Below, in pieces: positions 23,590 to 34,446 of a stretch of 64,000 bases of DNA. The notes under the pieces are model-generated. The model did no database searches. It had not been told where the DNA came from and saw nothing but the letters and a program-made list of their open reading frames with translations. The stretch is from Panulirus ornatus (taxonomy: Eukaryota > Arthropoda > Malacostraca > Decapoda > Palinuridae): assembly GCF_036320965.1 (NCBI RefSeq), contig NC_092270.1:16571575-16635574 (forward strand), written 5' to 3'. Every line of letters begins with the position of its first letter. Position 1 is the first letter of the stretch. Made by a program: the position numbers and the translations under genes.

Positions 23590-24095
23590 GAGTGGGCCTT
23601 TGTGTGATGGAGTGTGGGCACCTGGCACAAGAAAAACATGTCACAGTGTGGTGGAGAATGGGCACCCAGCACAATAAACACTGGCTACTGTGTGGTGGAG
23701 AGTGGGCACCTGACATGAGAAACATTAGCAACTATGTGATGGACAGTAGGCTCCTGGCATGAGGAACGCTGGCTACTGTGTGGCAGAAAGTGGGCATCTG
23801 GCACAGGGAACACTGGCTACCGTGTGTTGGAGAGTTGGCACCTGACACATGGAACTCTGGCTGCCATGTTGTGGTGAGTGGGCTTGTAGCTCATAAAACA
23901 TCGGTTGCCCTGAATTGGGGAGTGGTCACCTGACATGAGGAACACTGGTTACTGTATGGTGGAGAGTGGCCACATAGCATGAGGAACACTGGCTACAATG
24001 TGGTAGAAAGTGGGCACTGGCACTTAGAACACTGGCTACCATGTGGTAAGAATAGGCATCTGACACAAGTAAAACAGGCAACAGTGGGATGATCA
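23590..24095. repeat. 44-bp-period minisatellite, about 11 diverged units
   Basis: The AGTGGGCACCTG-like core recurs near 23614, 23657, 23701, 23745, 23789, 23833, 23877, 23921, 23965, 24009 and 24052, at nearly constant 44-bp spacing. Each unit also has GAACACTGGCTAC and TGTGGTGGAG parts. Units differ from one another by several bases, so the array is not young. No ORF spans it. Confidence 0.85.
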
Positions 24096-24779
24096 ATGAT
24101 ATTATGTCTCCAGTTTCCATTCCCCTGAATCTTGAATAGTCACTTTATGCTGACAATTAAGTAATGTGGTACTTCCCTCATAATGTATTCAGGTGAATGG
24201 TCTCAAGTTGGATATTACAATGGGATTTTACATTCTCTCCAACAAAAAGCACTGCATTTAATTTTTTGTTAAAATCTTATCCCAAATCTAGTGTTAAAGT
24301 TAGATAACATCTTGATCCCTTTTTGAAATATTGGTAAATTCCTTGGTCTGAATTTTGATAAAAGATTGAACCAGAAAAATAATTCTGATTGTTTGATTGT
24401 GAATTGTATTAAAAGATTAGATATTCTTAAAGTTTGGGGAAGCTACAGAATAATTACATGATTAAGAAGCACATGTACCACTTCCTCAGCAACATCTAGA
24501 GGAACCGTCTTTAAAGTGAGTTATTCTCATACCCAGGATGGAAAACACTTCTGCCTGTCACCTCATTCAACAGAATGAACAGTGTCAATACCCTGGTCCT
24601 CAGATTACTCTTCCTCAGTAAGAACTCTGGTTTAAGAGTCATTGATAAGGATGTGCTGGTAAAGGACATTTTGGCACACTGGGAGCAGTCTAGGGTAAGG
24701 AGAAAATGGCTTCTGGGGAAAAAAGTTAAATGCTCCAGAGAGCAAGGAACACCAGCACTTTTGAGCAGTAATGACAAAA
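24096..24779. other. Unassigned DNA
   Basis: No clear gene. A plus-strand ORF starting at 24575 overlaps the RNase H-like relic in a different frame and shows no domain I recognise. This may be the eroded upstream part of that same relic. Confidence 0.35.
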
Positions 24780-25257
24780 TTCATCATATGTCCACTTCAA
24801 CGCTGATGACTTTAAAACGGATGAAAGTGTGGTTGCAAGTGTATGGTCTCTTGAATGTTCCCTCAGATACCATTTACCAAACCATACATTTGTATTTTGG
24901 TGCAGAATTTTTACTATTGGTAAAGCCATCTATACACAATTAACTTTAATCACAATAAATCAGATACTATTTCAGATTCCTCATCAGTTCTTAAAGCTAT
25001 AAACACTGGTTATACAAAATCAAATAAAATACAGTGCAATGTCAGTAAAAACCTTAATTCATGCATCAAAGATGTCATCTTGATTTATGTGCTGGTCATT
25101 GCAATATTTACAGCAATGAGTAGACAAACATCATGGCTAAATTGACCTCAGACCTCCAGAAAATCATTCTGACCTCAATTCCTGTCTTTCCTTGGGGAAG
25201 AAATCTGTATTTCTTCTGCAGTAAAGTCAGGGAACTGGCTTGACCCTAAATAATAAA
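24780..25257 (+). pseudogene. RNase H-like LINE relic, left part
   Basis: Read across frame breaks, the plus strand gives RYHLPNHTFVFWCRIFTIGKA, FLKLINTGYTK and a QTSWLNLTSDLQK-type stretch. These resemble the order in RNase H domains of some LINEs (a VFxAELxAI helix, later an NxxADxLA segment). The segment ends at a 14-bp target-site duplication and continues beyond the inserted LINE-A copy at 27405. Identification is from pattern only. Confidence 0.45.
25244..25257. repeat. 14-bp target-site duplication, left copy
   Basis: CCCTAAATAATAAA recurs at 27405-27418, at the tail and the 5' truncation point of the intervening LINE-A copy. Removing the insertion and one duplicate joins the two halves of the older relic. 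Confidence 0.9.
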
Positions 25258-27404
25258 TTATCATTATTATTTTGCTTTGTCGCTGTCTCCCGCGTTTGCG
25301 AGGTAGCGCAAGGAAACAGACGAAAGAAATGGCCCAACCCACCCCCATACACATGTATATACATACACGTCCACACACACAAATATACATACCCATACAT
25401 CTCAATGTACACATATATATATATACACTCACAGACACATACATATATACACATGCACACAATTCACACTGTCTGCCTTTATTCATTCCCATCGCCACCT
25501 TGCCACACATGGAATAACATCCCCCTCCCCCCCTCATGTGTGCAAGGTAGCGCTAGGAAAAGACAACAAAGGCCCCATTCGTTCACACTCAGTCTCTAGC
25601 TGTCATGCAATAATGCCCGAAACCACAGCTCCCTTTCCACATCCAGGCCCCACAGAACTTTCCATGGTTTACCCCAGACGCTTCACATGCCCTGATTCAA
25701 TCCATTGACAGCACGTCGACCCCGGTATACCACATCGTTCCAATTCACTCTATTCCTTGCCCGCCTTTCACCCTCCTGCATGTTCAAGCCCCGATCACTC
25801 AAAATCTTTTTCACTCAATCTTTCCACCTCCAATTTGGTCTCCCACTTCTCCTCGTTCCCTCCACCTCCGACATATATCTCCTCATATCCTCTTGGTCAA
25901 TCTTTCCTCACTCATTCTCTCCATGTGCCCAAACCATTTCAAAACGCCCTCTTCTGCTCTCTCAACCATTCTCTTTTTATTTCCAAACATCTCTCTTACC
26001 CTTACATTACTTACTCGATCAAACCACCTCACACCACATATTGTCCTCAAACACCTCATTTCCATTACATCCACCCTCCTGCGCACAACTCTATCCATAG
26101 CCCACACCTTGCAACTATACAACATTGTTGGAACCACTATTCCTTCAAACATAGTCATTTTTGCTTTCGGAGATAATGTTCTCGACTTCACACATTTTTC
26201 AAGGCTCCCAGGATTTTCGCCCCTCCCCCACCCTATGATTCACTTCCGCTTCCATGGTTCCATCCGCTGCCAGATCCACTCCCAGATATCTAAAACACTT
26301 TACTTCCTCCAGTTTTCCTCTATTCAAACTTACCTCCCAATTGACTTGACCCTCAACCCTACTGTACCTAATAACCTTGCTCTTATTCACATTTACTCTT
26401 AACTTTCTTCTTTCACACACTTTACCAAACTCAGTCACCAGCTTCTGCAGTTTCTTACATGAATAAGCCACCAGCGCTGTATCATCAGCGAACAACAACT
26501 GACTCACTTCCCAAGCTCTCTCATCCACAACAGACTTCATACTTGCCCCTCTTTCCAAAACTCTTGCATTCACCTCCCTAACAACCCCATCCATAAACAA
26601 ATTAAACAACCATGGAGACATCACACACCCCTGCCGCAAACCTACATTCACTGAGAAGCAATCACTTTCCTCTCTTCCTACACGTACACGTGCCTTACAT
26701 CCTCGATAAAAACTTTTCACTGCTTCTAACAACTTGCCTCCTACACCATATATTCTTAGTAACTTCCACAGAGCATCTCTATCAACTCTATCATATGCCT
26801 TCTCCAGATCCATAAATGCTACATACAAATCCATTTGCTTTTCTAAGTATTACTCACATACATTCTTCAAAGCAAACACCTGATCCACACATCCTCTACC
26901 ACTTCTGAAACCACACTGCTCTTCCCCAATCTGATGCTCTGTACATGCCTTCACCCTCTCAATCAATACCCTCCCATATAATTTACCAGGAATACTCAAC
27001 AAACTTATACCTTTGTAATTTAAGCACTCACTCTTATCCCCTTTGCCTTTGTACAATGGCACTATGCACGCATTCCACCAATCCTCAGGCACCTCACCAT
27101 GAATCATACATACATTAAATAACCTTACCAACCAGTCAACAATACAGTCACCCCCTTTTTTAATAAATTCCACTGCAATACCATCCAAACCTGCTGCCTT
27201 GCCAGCTTTCATCTTCCGCAAAGCTTTTACTACCTCTTCTCTATTTACCAAATCATTTTCCCTAACCTTCTCACTTTGCACACCACCTCGACCAAAACAC
27301 CCTATATCTGCCACTCTATCATCAAAGACATTCAACAAACCTTCAAAATACTCACTCCATCTCCTTCTCACATCACCACACGTGTCATCACCTCCCCATT
27401 AGCC
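25258..27404 (-). mobile_element. LINE-A copy, 5'-truncated, nested in an older LINE relic
   Basis: Reverse tail block and full 3' UTR on the left; RT coding to the linker end on the right. Main open blocks are 26199-26834 (motif A FMDLEKAYDRVDRD, motif B, intact FADD) and 26850-27371 (RT motifs 0-2a, with CGFRSGRGCVDQ). Breaks include a stop near 26850 and a frameshift near 26200. The 14-bp duplication shows a single target-primed insertion. Confidence 0.9.
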
Positions 27405-27740
27405 CCCTAAATAATAAAATCAAACAAAAAATAGTAGACTGGCCAACTTCCTATAAACAAAACAGAAGAGAAGTCATGCTAACTCACAGACTAAACTATG
27501 TACTCAACACACCTACAACCCTAAATAGAATGAAAATTCCATCCAGATGTTGCACTAGAAACATCACTCAGTAGAACACTTGCTGATAAACTGCATAAAT
27601 ATAACCAACACTGAAAAAATAAAAGAATATTGTAATGAAAGAAAAATAGATTTTGAAGTAAAACGTGTACTGTAAGATAACAATATGTGAAATGAACTGA
27701 TTATCTTTCCCAAGGATCTCAAAATGATGAAGATGATATA
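27405..27740 (+). pseudogene. RNase H-like LINE relic, right part
   Basis: The plus strand reads KIVDWPTSYKQNRREVMLTH, then CCTRNIT and an INITNTEKIKEYCNE-type run. The W-P-x-S-Y followed by NRRE and a Cys-rich stretch is typical of the segment after RNase H in LINEs of this kind. It follows directly from the left part once the LINE-A insertion is removed. Several stops are present. Confidence 0.45.
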
Positions 27741-27984
27741 AGGTGGTGCTTTAGTTCTTCAGTGTGGTGGCCCAAACGAAATGTGATGTAGCTGATTTTG
27801 CTTTTGGGTGATGGGTGAACATCCACTTGCCATACTGCTGATCCTGGATGGAGTGATTCCTCCTCTAGGGCTGATCCCACTATGATGAACTTATGAACCA
27901 CCAGGGTGATATATTGATGCCATGGCAGTGTATTACCTACAAACCAATACATATTTTTCCCTAGATATTGACATTTTCTTCAGT

Positions 27985-28318
27985 TGAGATGTATATGGTT
28001 TGGACATATGGAGAGAATGAGTGAGGAAAGGTTGACAAAGAGGAGATATATGTCAGAGTGGAGAGAACAAGGAGAAGCATGAAACCAAATTGAAGGTGGA
28101 CAGATAGAGTGAAAAAAATTTTAAGCAATCGGGACCCGAACATACAGGATGTGAAAGGCATGCAAGGAATACAATGAATTGTATACCGGGGTGAATGTGC
28201 TGTCAATTGACTGAACCAGAGCATGTAAAACGTCTTGGGGTAAACTATGGAAAGGTCTGTGGGGCCTGGATGTGGAAAGAGAGCTGTGGTTTCGTTGCAT
28301 TACACATGACAGCTAAAG
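27985..28318 (+). mobile_element. LINE-A 3' fragment, degraded
   Basis: Starts in the RT C-terminal segment (WFGHMERMSEERLTK) and runs through the end of the ORF into the start of the 3' UTR, ending at CATGACAGCTAAAG. It carries many substitutions and is older than its right neighbour. Confidence 0.75.
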
Positions 28319-28321
28319 AAA

Positions 28322-28594
28322 ATAATGGATTGAAGCAGGGCATGTGAAGCGTCTGGGGTAAACCATGGAAAGTTCTGTGGGGCCTGGATGTGGAAAGGGA
28401 GCTGTGGTTTTGGTGCATTATTACATGACAGCTAGAGACTGAATGTGAATGAAAGTGGCCTTTGTTGTCTTTTCCTAGCGCTACCTCGCGCACATTTGGG
28501 GGAGGGGGTTCTTATTTTCATGTGTGGCAAGGTGGCGATGGGAATGAATAAAGGCAGACTATGAATTATGTGCATATGTATATATGTATATGTC

Positions 28595-28667
<73 letters not shown>

Positions 28668-28822
28668 ACGTTGAGATGTATAGGTATGTATATGTGCGTG
28701 TGTGTCCGTGTATGTATATACATGTCGTCTATGTGGGTAGGTTGGGCCATTCTTTCGTGTGTTTCCTTGCGCTACCTCGCTAACGCTGGAGACAGCGACC
28801 AAGTAAAATAAATAGATAAAAT
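28322..28822 (+). mobile_element. LINE-A tail copy with expanded TA repeat
   Basis: It begins at the last codons of the ORF (AATGGATTGAAGCAGGGCAT) and includes the full 3' UTR, tail block and A-rich end. Inside the 3' UTR a TA run of about 60 bp replaces the short TATATA of other copies. Confidence 0.8.
28603..28663. repeat. (TA)n microsatellite inside LINE-A 3' UTR
   Basis: About 30 uninterrupted TA units. In other copies the same spot has only TATATATATG, so the expansion arose within the retrotransposon. Confidence 0.95.
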
Positions 28823-28942
28823 AAATACGAACCAGGTAGTTACATGGCATGTAATATACTCCCACTTATATTCCAGAACTCGTAATTTTAGATTTAAACA
28901 TGGGACTCGGTATCTCTTGAAAGCTTATTTAATTTCAATTTT

Positions 28943-29798
28943 TTTTTTTTTTTTTTTGCTTTGTCGCTGTCTCCCGCGTTTGCGAGGTTGCACAAGGAAA
29001 CAGACGAAAGAAATGGCCCAACCCACCCCTATACACATGTATATACATACGTCCACACACGCAAATATACATACCTACACAGCTTTCCATGGTTTACCCC
29101 AGACGCTTCACATGCCCTGATTCAATCCACTGACAGCACGTCAACCCCGGTATACCACATCGATCCAATTCACTCTATTCCTTGCCCTCCTTTCGCCCTC
29201 CTGCATGTTCAGGCCCCGATCACACAAAATCTTTTTCACTCCATCTTTCCACCTCCAATTTGGTCTCCCACTTCTTCTCGTTCCCTCCACCTCTGACACA
29301 TATATCCTCTTGGTCAATCTTTCCTCACTCATTCTCTCCATGTGACCAAACCATTTCAAAACACCCTCTTCTGCTCTCTCAACCACGCTCTTTTTATTTC
29401 CACACATCTCTCTTACACTTACATTACTTACTCGATCAAACCACCTCACACCACACGTTGTCCTCAAACATCTCATTTCCAGCACATCCATCCTCCTGCG
29501 CACAACTCTATCCATAGCCCACGCCTCGCAACCATACAACATTGTTGGAACCACTATTCCCTCAAACATACCCATTTTTGCTTTCCGAGATAATGTTCTC
29601 CACTTCCACACATTCTTCAAGGCTCCCAGGATTTTCGCCCCCTCCCCCACCCTATGATTCACTTCCGCTTCCATGGTTCCATCCGCTGCCAGATCCACTC
29701 CCAGATATCTAAAACACTTTACTTCCTCCAGTTTTTCTCCATTCAAACTTACCTCCCAATTGACTTGACCCTCAACCCTACTGTACCTAATAACCTTG
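28943..29798 (-). mobile_element. LINE-A copy, 5'-truncated, short-3'UTR subfamily
   Basis: Poly-T tail, tail block, the same 240-bp 3' UTR deletion as the copies at 444 and 57886, then the RT C-terminus, truncated just after the FADD region. TCAATTTT at 28935-28942 and 29799-29806 is a possible short duplication, though the poly-T makes it weak. The ORF piece 29141-29815 (RYLGVDLAADG through the RT C-terminus) ends at VVYRG plus an early stop, the same stop seen in the other two members. Confidence 0.85.
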
Positions 29799-29806
29799 TC
29801 AATTTT

Positions 29807-32800
29807 ATATGACAATTATATAGACTATAGCCTAGTTGTCATCCCTAAATCATACCTGGTAGGATGAGGCAGTTTTAACACTGAGCAGTTATCAGTGTTC
29901 AATAGAATCAAGTATACTTTATTTGAAGTACAGATGTCAAAGTGGAAAGGAGTGTACAACCACAGCAAATATGTATTTGAGAAGTGTTCATGGGTAAGGT
30001 GGATCCCAGCAGACATTTTGTAGTTTGTGAAACACCTTTAAACATTTAAGTCTTTACTGAAAAGTCATCCTGATACGAGTGATCAGATTGATAACAGCGT
30101 ATATATAAAGTAAACTCGACGAAGGTTTGTGTTCAAAAAAAAAAAAAAGTTAGCAGAAAGGCACTGGGCAAAGAGCCCAAGAATACAGATATACATAGAG
30201 ATCACGTTTTTTTCATTATTGCTATAGCGAATATATCTAGGAATTTGGTTATGAAAGGCTTGATTTGGTGATAAATTTTGACGGATCTGGTAATTATTGC
30301 GATACCGGAGTTTGCAGCTTTGACAACTGCTTGCTGAATATGTTTGCAACAGTTTTCTGCTCTGGTTACTTCTGTTTGCTGCCTGATGTATGCGCTGGAC
30401 ATGTTTGTTTGCTTCCTGAAGTTGGTTATATGTTGGATGCGCTGGACATGTTTGTTTGCTGCCTGCTGCATGCTCAGGTTATGTTTGTGCTAGAGGCGCT
30501 GGGAAAGATTGTTTGCTGCGTAATGCATGTGCTGGTGATATTTATGTTTGGATGCGCTAGGTATGTTTGTTCTCTGCTTCAGTTGTACGCTGGCTTAACA
30601 ACAACTTCCTGAATTTGTTATGGTGACGTGTATGTCTTCTCGCCTATTGAATACAAACCAGATATGATGTACAGTAGTTTACACTTGCTGTAAAATTAAA
30701 ATTGTTTGAGAAATCTGACAGGGTCGTTAGGTGGGCTTGAGACCAGAGTCAAGGGTCGTCAAGTTCAGGTTATAATCATAAATGAAATATTTTAAAAACA
30801 TTATTTAAGATAATTATACGACCATAAACCTGGAGTACTGCCGCCGGGTAAGATTTTAGAATACGGACGTGCGTTTTGTAGTCGACAGGATGTAACGAAA
30901 TTGATACCAGTGGTTATCTTATAATATATAGAATTCACGTAGAACGTGAGATTTTAGGTGTAACACCTGAATCTCGCATCAAATTGAAGTTCGTTTAAAG
31001 TGTATAGGGCTTTGAAGTCTCGGTAAATTGTGGGAAAAAAAACACTAGAAATGAACACTTGAGAGTGTAAGTAATGGAGTCTTCACACTTTTATCCAATT
31101 TCAACAAATAGTAAAGAAATAAGAGGTACACTAAGGGTATCCTGTTGTCTTATTGTAATACACTTGTGGAATACACAAGGGTATTAGAAATATGACTGAC
31201 CTGCAGATGGCTGACGAAATATTTGGATAGTAGTAGAGCTTTATTTGTTCGTATGTCAATATATAAACTAAGTCGTAATACACCTAAAAAGTTTGCTCGT
31301 AGGGTCTAGAAATGCCTAATTTCCCATATTATTTATGCACTCTGCTGACTACTGCTGTTTCGCAACATTTGAATATGAGTGAATCCAAGTTTTGCAAATA
31401 TGTTTGTTGAATTCAGGTGTTTTTATAGATTAATAGACTGAAATGATGCTTATGAGATTTTCTTACAGGGTCAGATTCTAATACCTCTATAGACAAATCA
31501 TGGCACAGTTAAATGGAATATAGTTTGGATAATGGGGAAATTAAGTAATAAAAGATCCCACAAGACTTCTGAAGCATTAGAATAGGCAGGTTCTCTTGAA
31601 GTTTTTACATATATTGGTTTTTTCATTACTTATTTGGTACTGAAACTCATGTTTTTCTTCTCATAACCTTACTATTGACAATCCATTTAGTATTGAAAGA
31701 TCAGTTATAAGAATAAAAAGGAAAATCTTGCACTCTTAAATCATTTTACAGAAGCATCAATGATTCCTTTAGAGTAGAACACATGATGATATCAGAAATT
31801 GTCCATCCATATTCTAAAATTTGTTCTGTTACTGTAAATTTTCTTGTATTCACAGCATCATCAATAATAGGATACATTTTTTCAAAGATGAATGCAAAAG
31901 GCAGGTGATGTTAATTTTTACATTCTGTATGTGACCAAGCTGTTTAGAACTGAATTTGACACTTACACTACACTTTAGGCGAAGTTTCAGAAGGAAAAGG
32001 CATGTTTTCTAGGCTAATTGTATGTGTTTTATGGAATTATTATTGCTACTGCAAAGAATGTTATAAGTGTGTGGCTTTTTTTTTTTTCTTTTAAAACTTC
32101 ACTTAATTTAGAGAACTTATAGGTGGGGTTTTGAAGGAGAGGGAAAATTGGGGTTAGATGATAAACAGATACCATTATACATACAAACATAAAGATAACC
32201 TGCCTGTTTTAATGCCACAGATGTCTTTTGGGATCTGTTATTAATGAAACATTTGTTATCAAAACATGTACTCCACTTAACTGCACCATGATTAATTTCA
32301 TTCAGAAGGTGAAGAGTGAGGTTGGGGGTTTATGGAAATAAAGGAATCTGACCCTGTGTGGGACAGATTTTATTAGCATTAATTTGATTCCTATACCTTA
32401 AAGACATCTGAACTCTCCCATCATTTTGCAAAGCTCAGATCCAGTCTGATTCATTTGTTACAATACATGGTGGCATCCAGTGGACTTCTTCATTAATATA
32501 AAGGAAAGTAGGCATTTCTCAGCCCTGTAGGCAAGTTTCTTGAATTACACTTTCATTCAGTTTGTATATTGACTAACAAATGGAGAAAGTTCTTCAGAAT
32601 TCAAATGAGTGCCAGGTGGTTTTTTTTTTCTTTTGTTAGCTATCCACAGGATGTTCACTTTTCCAGTTTACCAGAACATTAGAGAAAATAACATTAGGGT
32701 ATCCCTCCTGCTTATTTACTATTTGCTTGATTTGGATGTGTTGAAAATGAATCAGTTACACCCTCAACTATTGATACTGAGCGTTTTTACCCCACAGTTT

Positions 32801-34177
32801 CCCCTCTCCTTCAAAGCCTTACCCACCACATTAAAACTTACAATTGATAAAATCAGGGTTGCAACACATTAAAACCCTTACTCTTTATCATCTTTGCATA
32901 TTTTGAGGCACCAATTTCCTTGAATTCTGTCATCTAAAAGATGTTCATATTCTGAAATTTTGCCTCGTTTTATATTGAAATGAAAATTAAGACATAAAGA
33001 ATTATTAATGCAGTAGAAGGCAGTGTAAGGAACATTATTTTACTTTATATGATGCAATTAGTCTTTATGCAAAAGCACACATGCATTTGTAAAGTACCAG
33101 TTTAGAGGTTTCATTGAATTAACATTGATTTGGAATAAATACATAGCAATGAATTTCTTATACCTAGAAAGAGCAATTTAGAAAGGATTAACATGATTTA
33201 GAGCATTACACTATATGCTTCGATAATAGATAGTGATATTGAGTGAGGTGTATTATGATCAGGAAAAATGTAAGAGTAGAGGGAATAATAATAGAAATCA
33301 ACTGAATCCAGTGGAAACCTCACCAAGCTTCTCCTAACAACCTAAATTTACAATATTTTTTTAAGTTTCTTGGATGAAAAAATCTGAATGTTATCATGTC
33401 ATTTTGATTCACTTGCGAAGAAATTTGTTTAGTGCTCGATGAGGGTGTTTGCTTCCTGGAATTGCATGCAACCAGCAAGGTGAAAGGAAGATGAAGACAG
33501 TGTCTTCAGTATATTTCAAGAATATTAAGGTAAATCTCTCATCCTATATGTGGTTAGATGAAGTTTTCATTGATTCTTGATTTATGTTCAAGTTTCTTTT
33601 ACCTCATTTTTTTTTATCATCATAGCCTCTTTATCACTTTTCATTGAAAAAAGTATGAACTAAATCATGCTCCCTTGTTGTAAATTACATTTATTAAGTA
33701 TAGAGTCCCTTGATATGCTTTTCATCAAAATCTATAATTCATTTTTATGGTACCCCTTAATTGGTACTTTACCAAAGTGATAATTGTAGTATTAATTGGG
33801 ATTTTTATCTAGTGACTGTGAGAGAATGAAAATAATCATAGTTGATGATTGCATTTTGAATTGAATGGTAATAACATGCTTGACTTTACACATCTTTAGA
33901 CAAACTTCTGATTAGTTACTCTGATGTTGGTGAAAAGCTTGGGAAAGGTAACCATAAGGACACCGGATTAGCTGTACAGTTATCTTGGATTAAAAAAAGT
34001 GTTAATTCCTATAATGTTAAATTTTCAGTTTACCTCAGCATCACCATTAAAATTGGAAAGATTTTGTTGTTCATTGCAAGTGTAGTGCTTTGAAGTGTGG
34101 TTCTCTACCTTCTTTTAAACATTTCCATGTTCATGCCTAACTTACTTCATGGACCCCATTTTTCAAAAACTATGCTT
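29807..34177. other. Unassigned AT-rich DNA, 4.3 kb
   Basis: No LINE-A, no zinc finger and no convincing exon was found. A weak imperfect tandem repeat lies at 30365-30600. A CTTTTTTTTTTTTTCTTTT-type run is present near 32078. This is the longest stretch without identified repeats and may be intronic or intergenic host DNA. Confidence 0.4.
30365..30600. repeat. Imperfect tandem repeat, about 47-58 bp period
   Basis: GCGCTGGACATG or close variants occur near 30392, 30439, 30496 and 30554, each followed by TTTGTTTGCTGCCTG-like sequence. The 115-codon ORF across it is a by-product of the repeat. Confidence 0.55.
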
Positions 34178-34446
34178 GTGAAGCATTTAGGGTGAACCAT
34201 GGAAAGGTTTGTGGGGCCTGGTTGTGAATACGGAGCTGTGGTACGTTACACATGACAGCTAGAGACTGAGTGTGAATGTATATGGCTTTGTTTGTCTGTT
34301 TTCCTGGTACTCCCACGCTGAAACAGAGGGTAGCAGTGCTGTTTCCTTTGGGGCGGGATGGCGTCAGGAATGGATTAAAGGCAAGCAAGTATGAATATGT
34401 ACATTTGTATGTATGAATTGGTTTGTATTTATATATTTATTTATGT
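34178..34446 (+). mobile_element. LINE-A-related 3' UTR fragment, variant type
   Basis: It begins like the normal 3' UTR (GGTGAACCATGGAAAGG, then CATGACAGCTAGAGACTGAG) but then carries a different middle: TTTCCTGGTACTCCCACG, then CAGAGGGTAGCAGTGCTG. The same variant middle is at 55705-55790, so it marks a second 3' UTR type. It meets the reverse tail of the next copy. Confidence 0.7.

Noticed and set aside
24575..24943. 122-codon ORF as a host gene
   Set aside because: It overlaps the RNase H-like relic in another frame, and no domain was recognised.
30265..30612. 115-codon ORF with repeated Val/Leu/Cys-rich units
   Set aside because: It follows the weak tandem repeat, and no homologous domain or splice context is visible.
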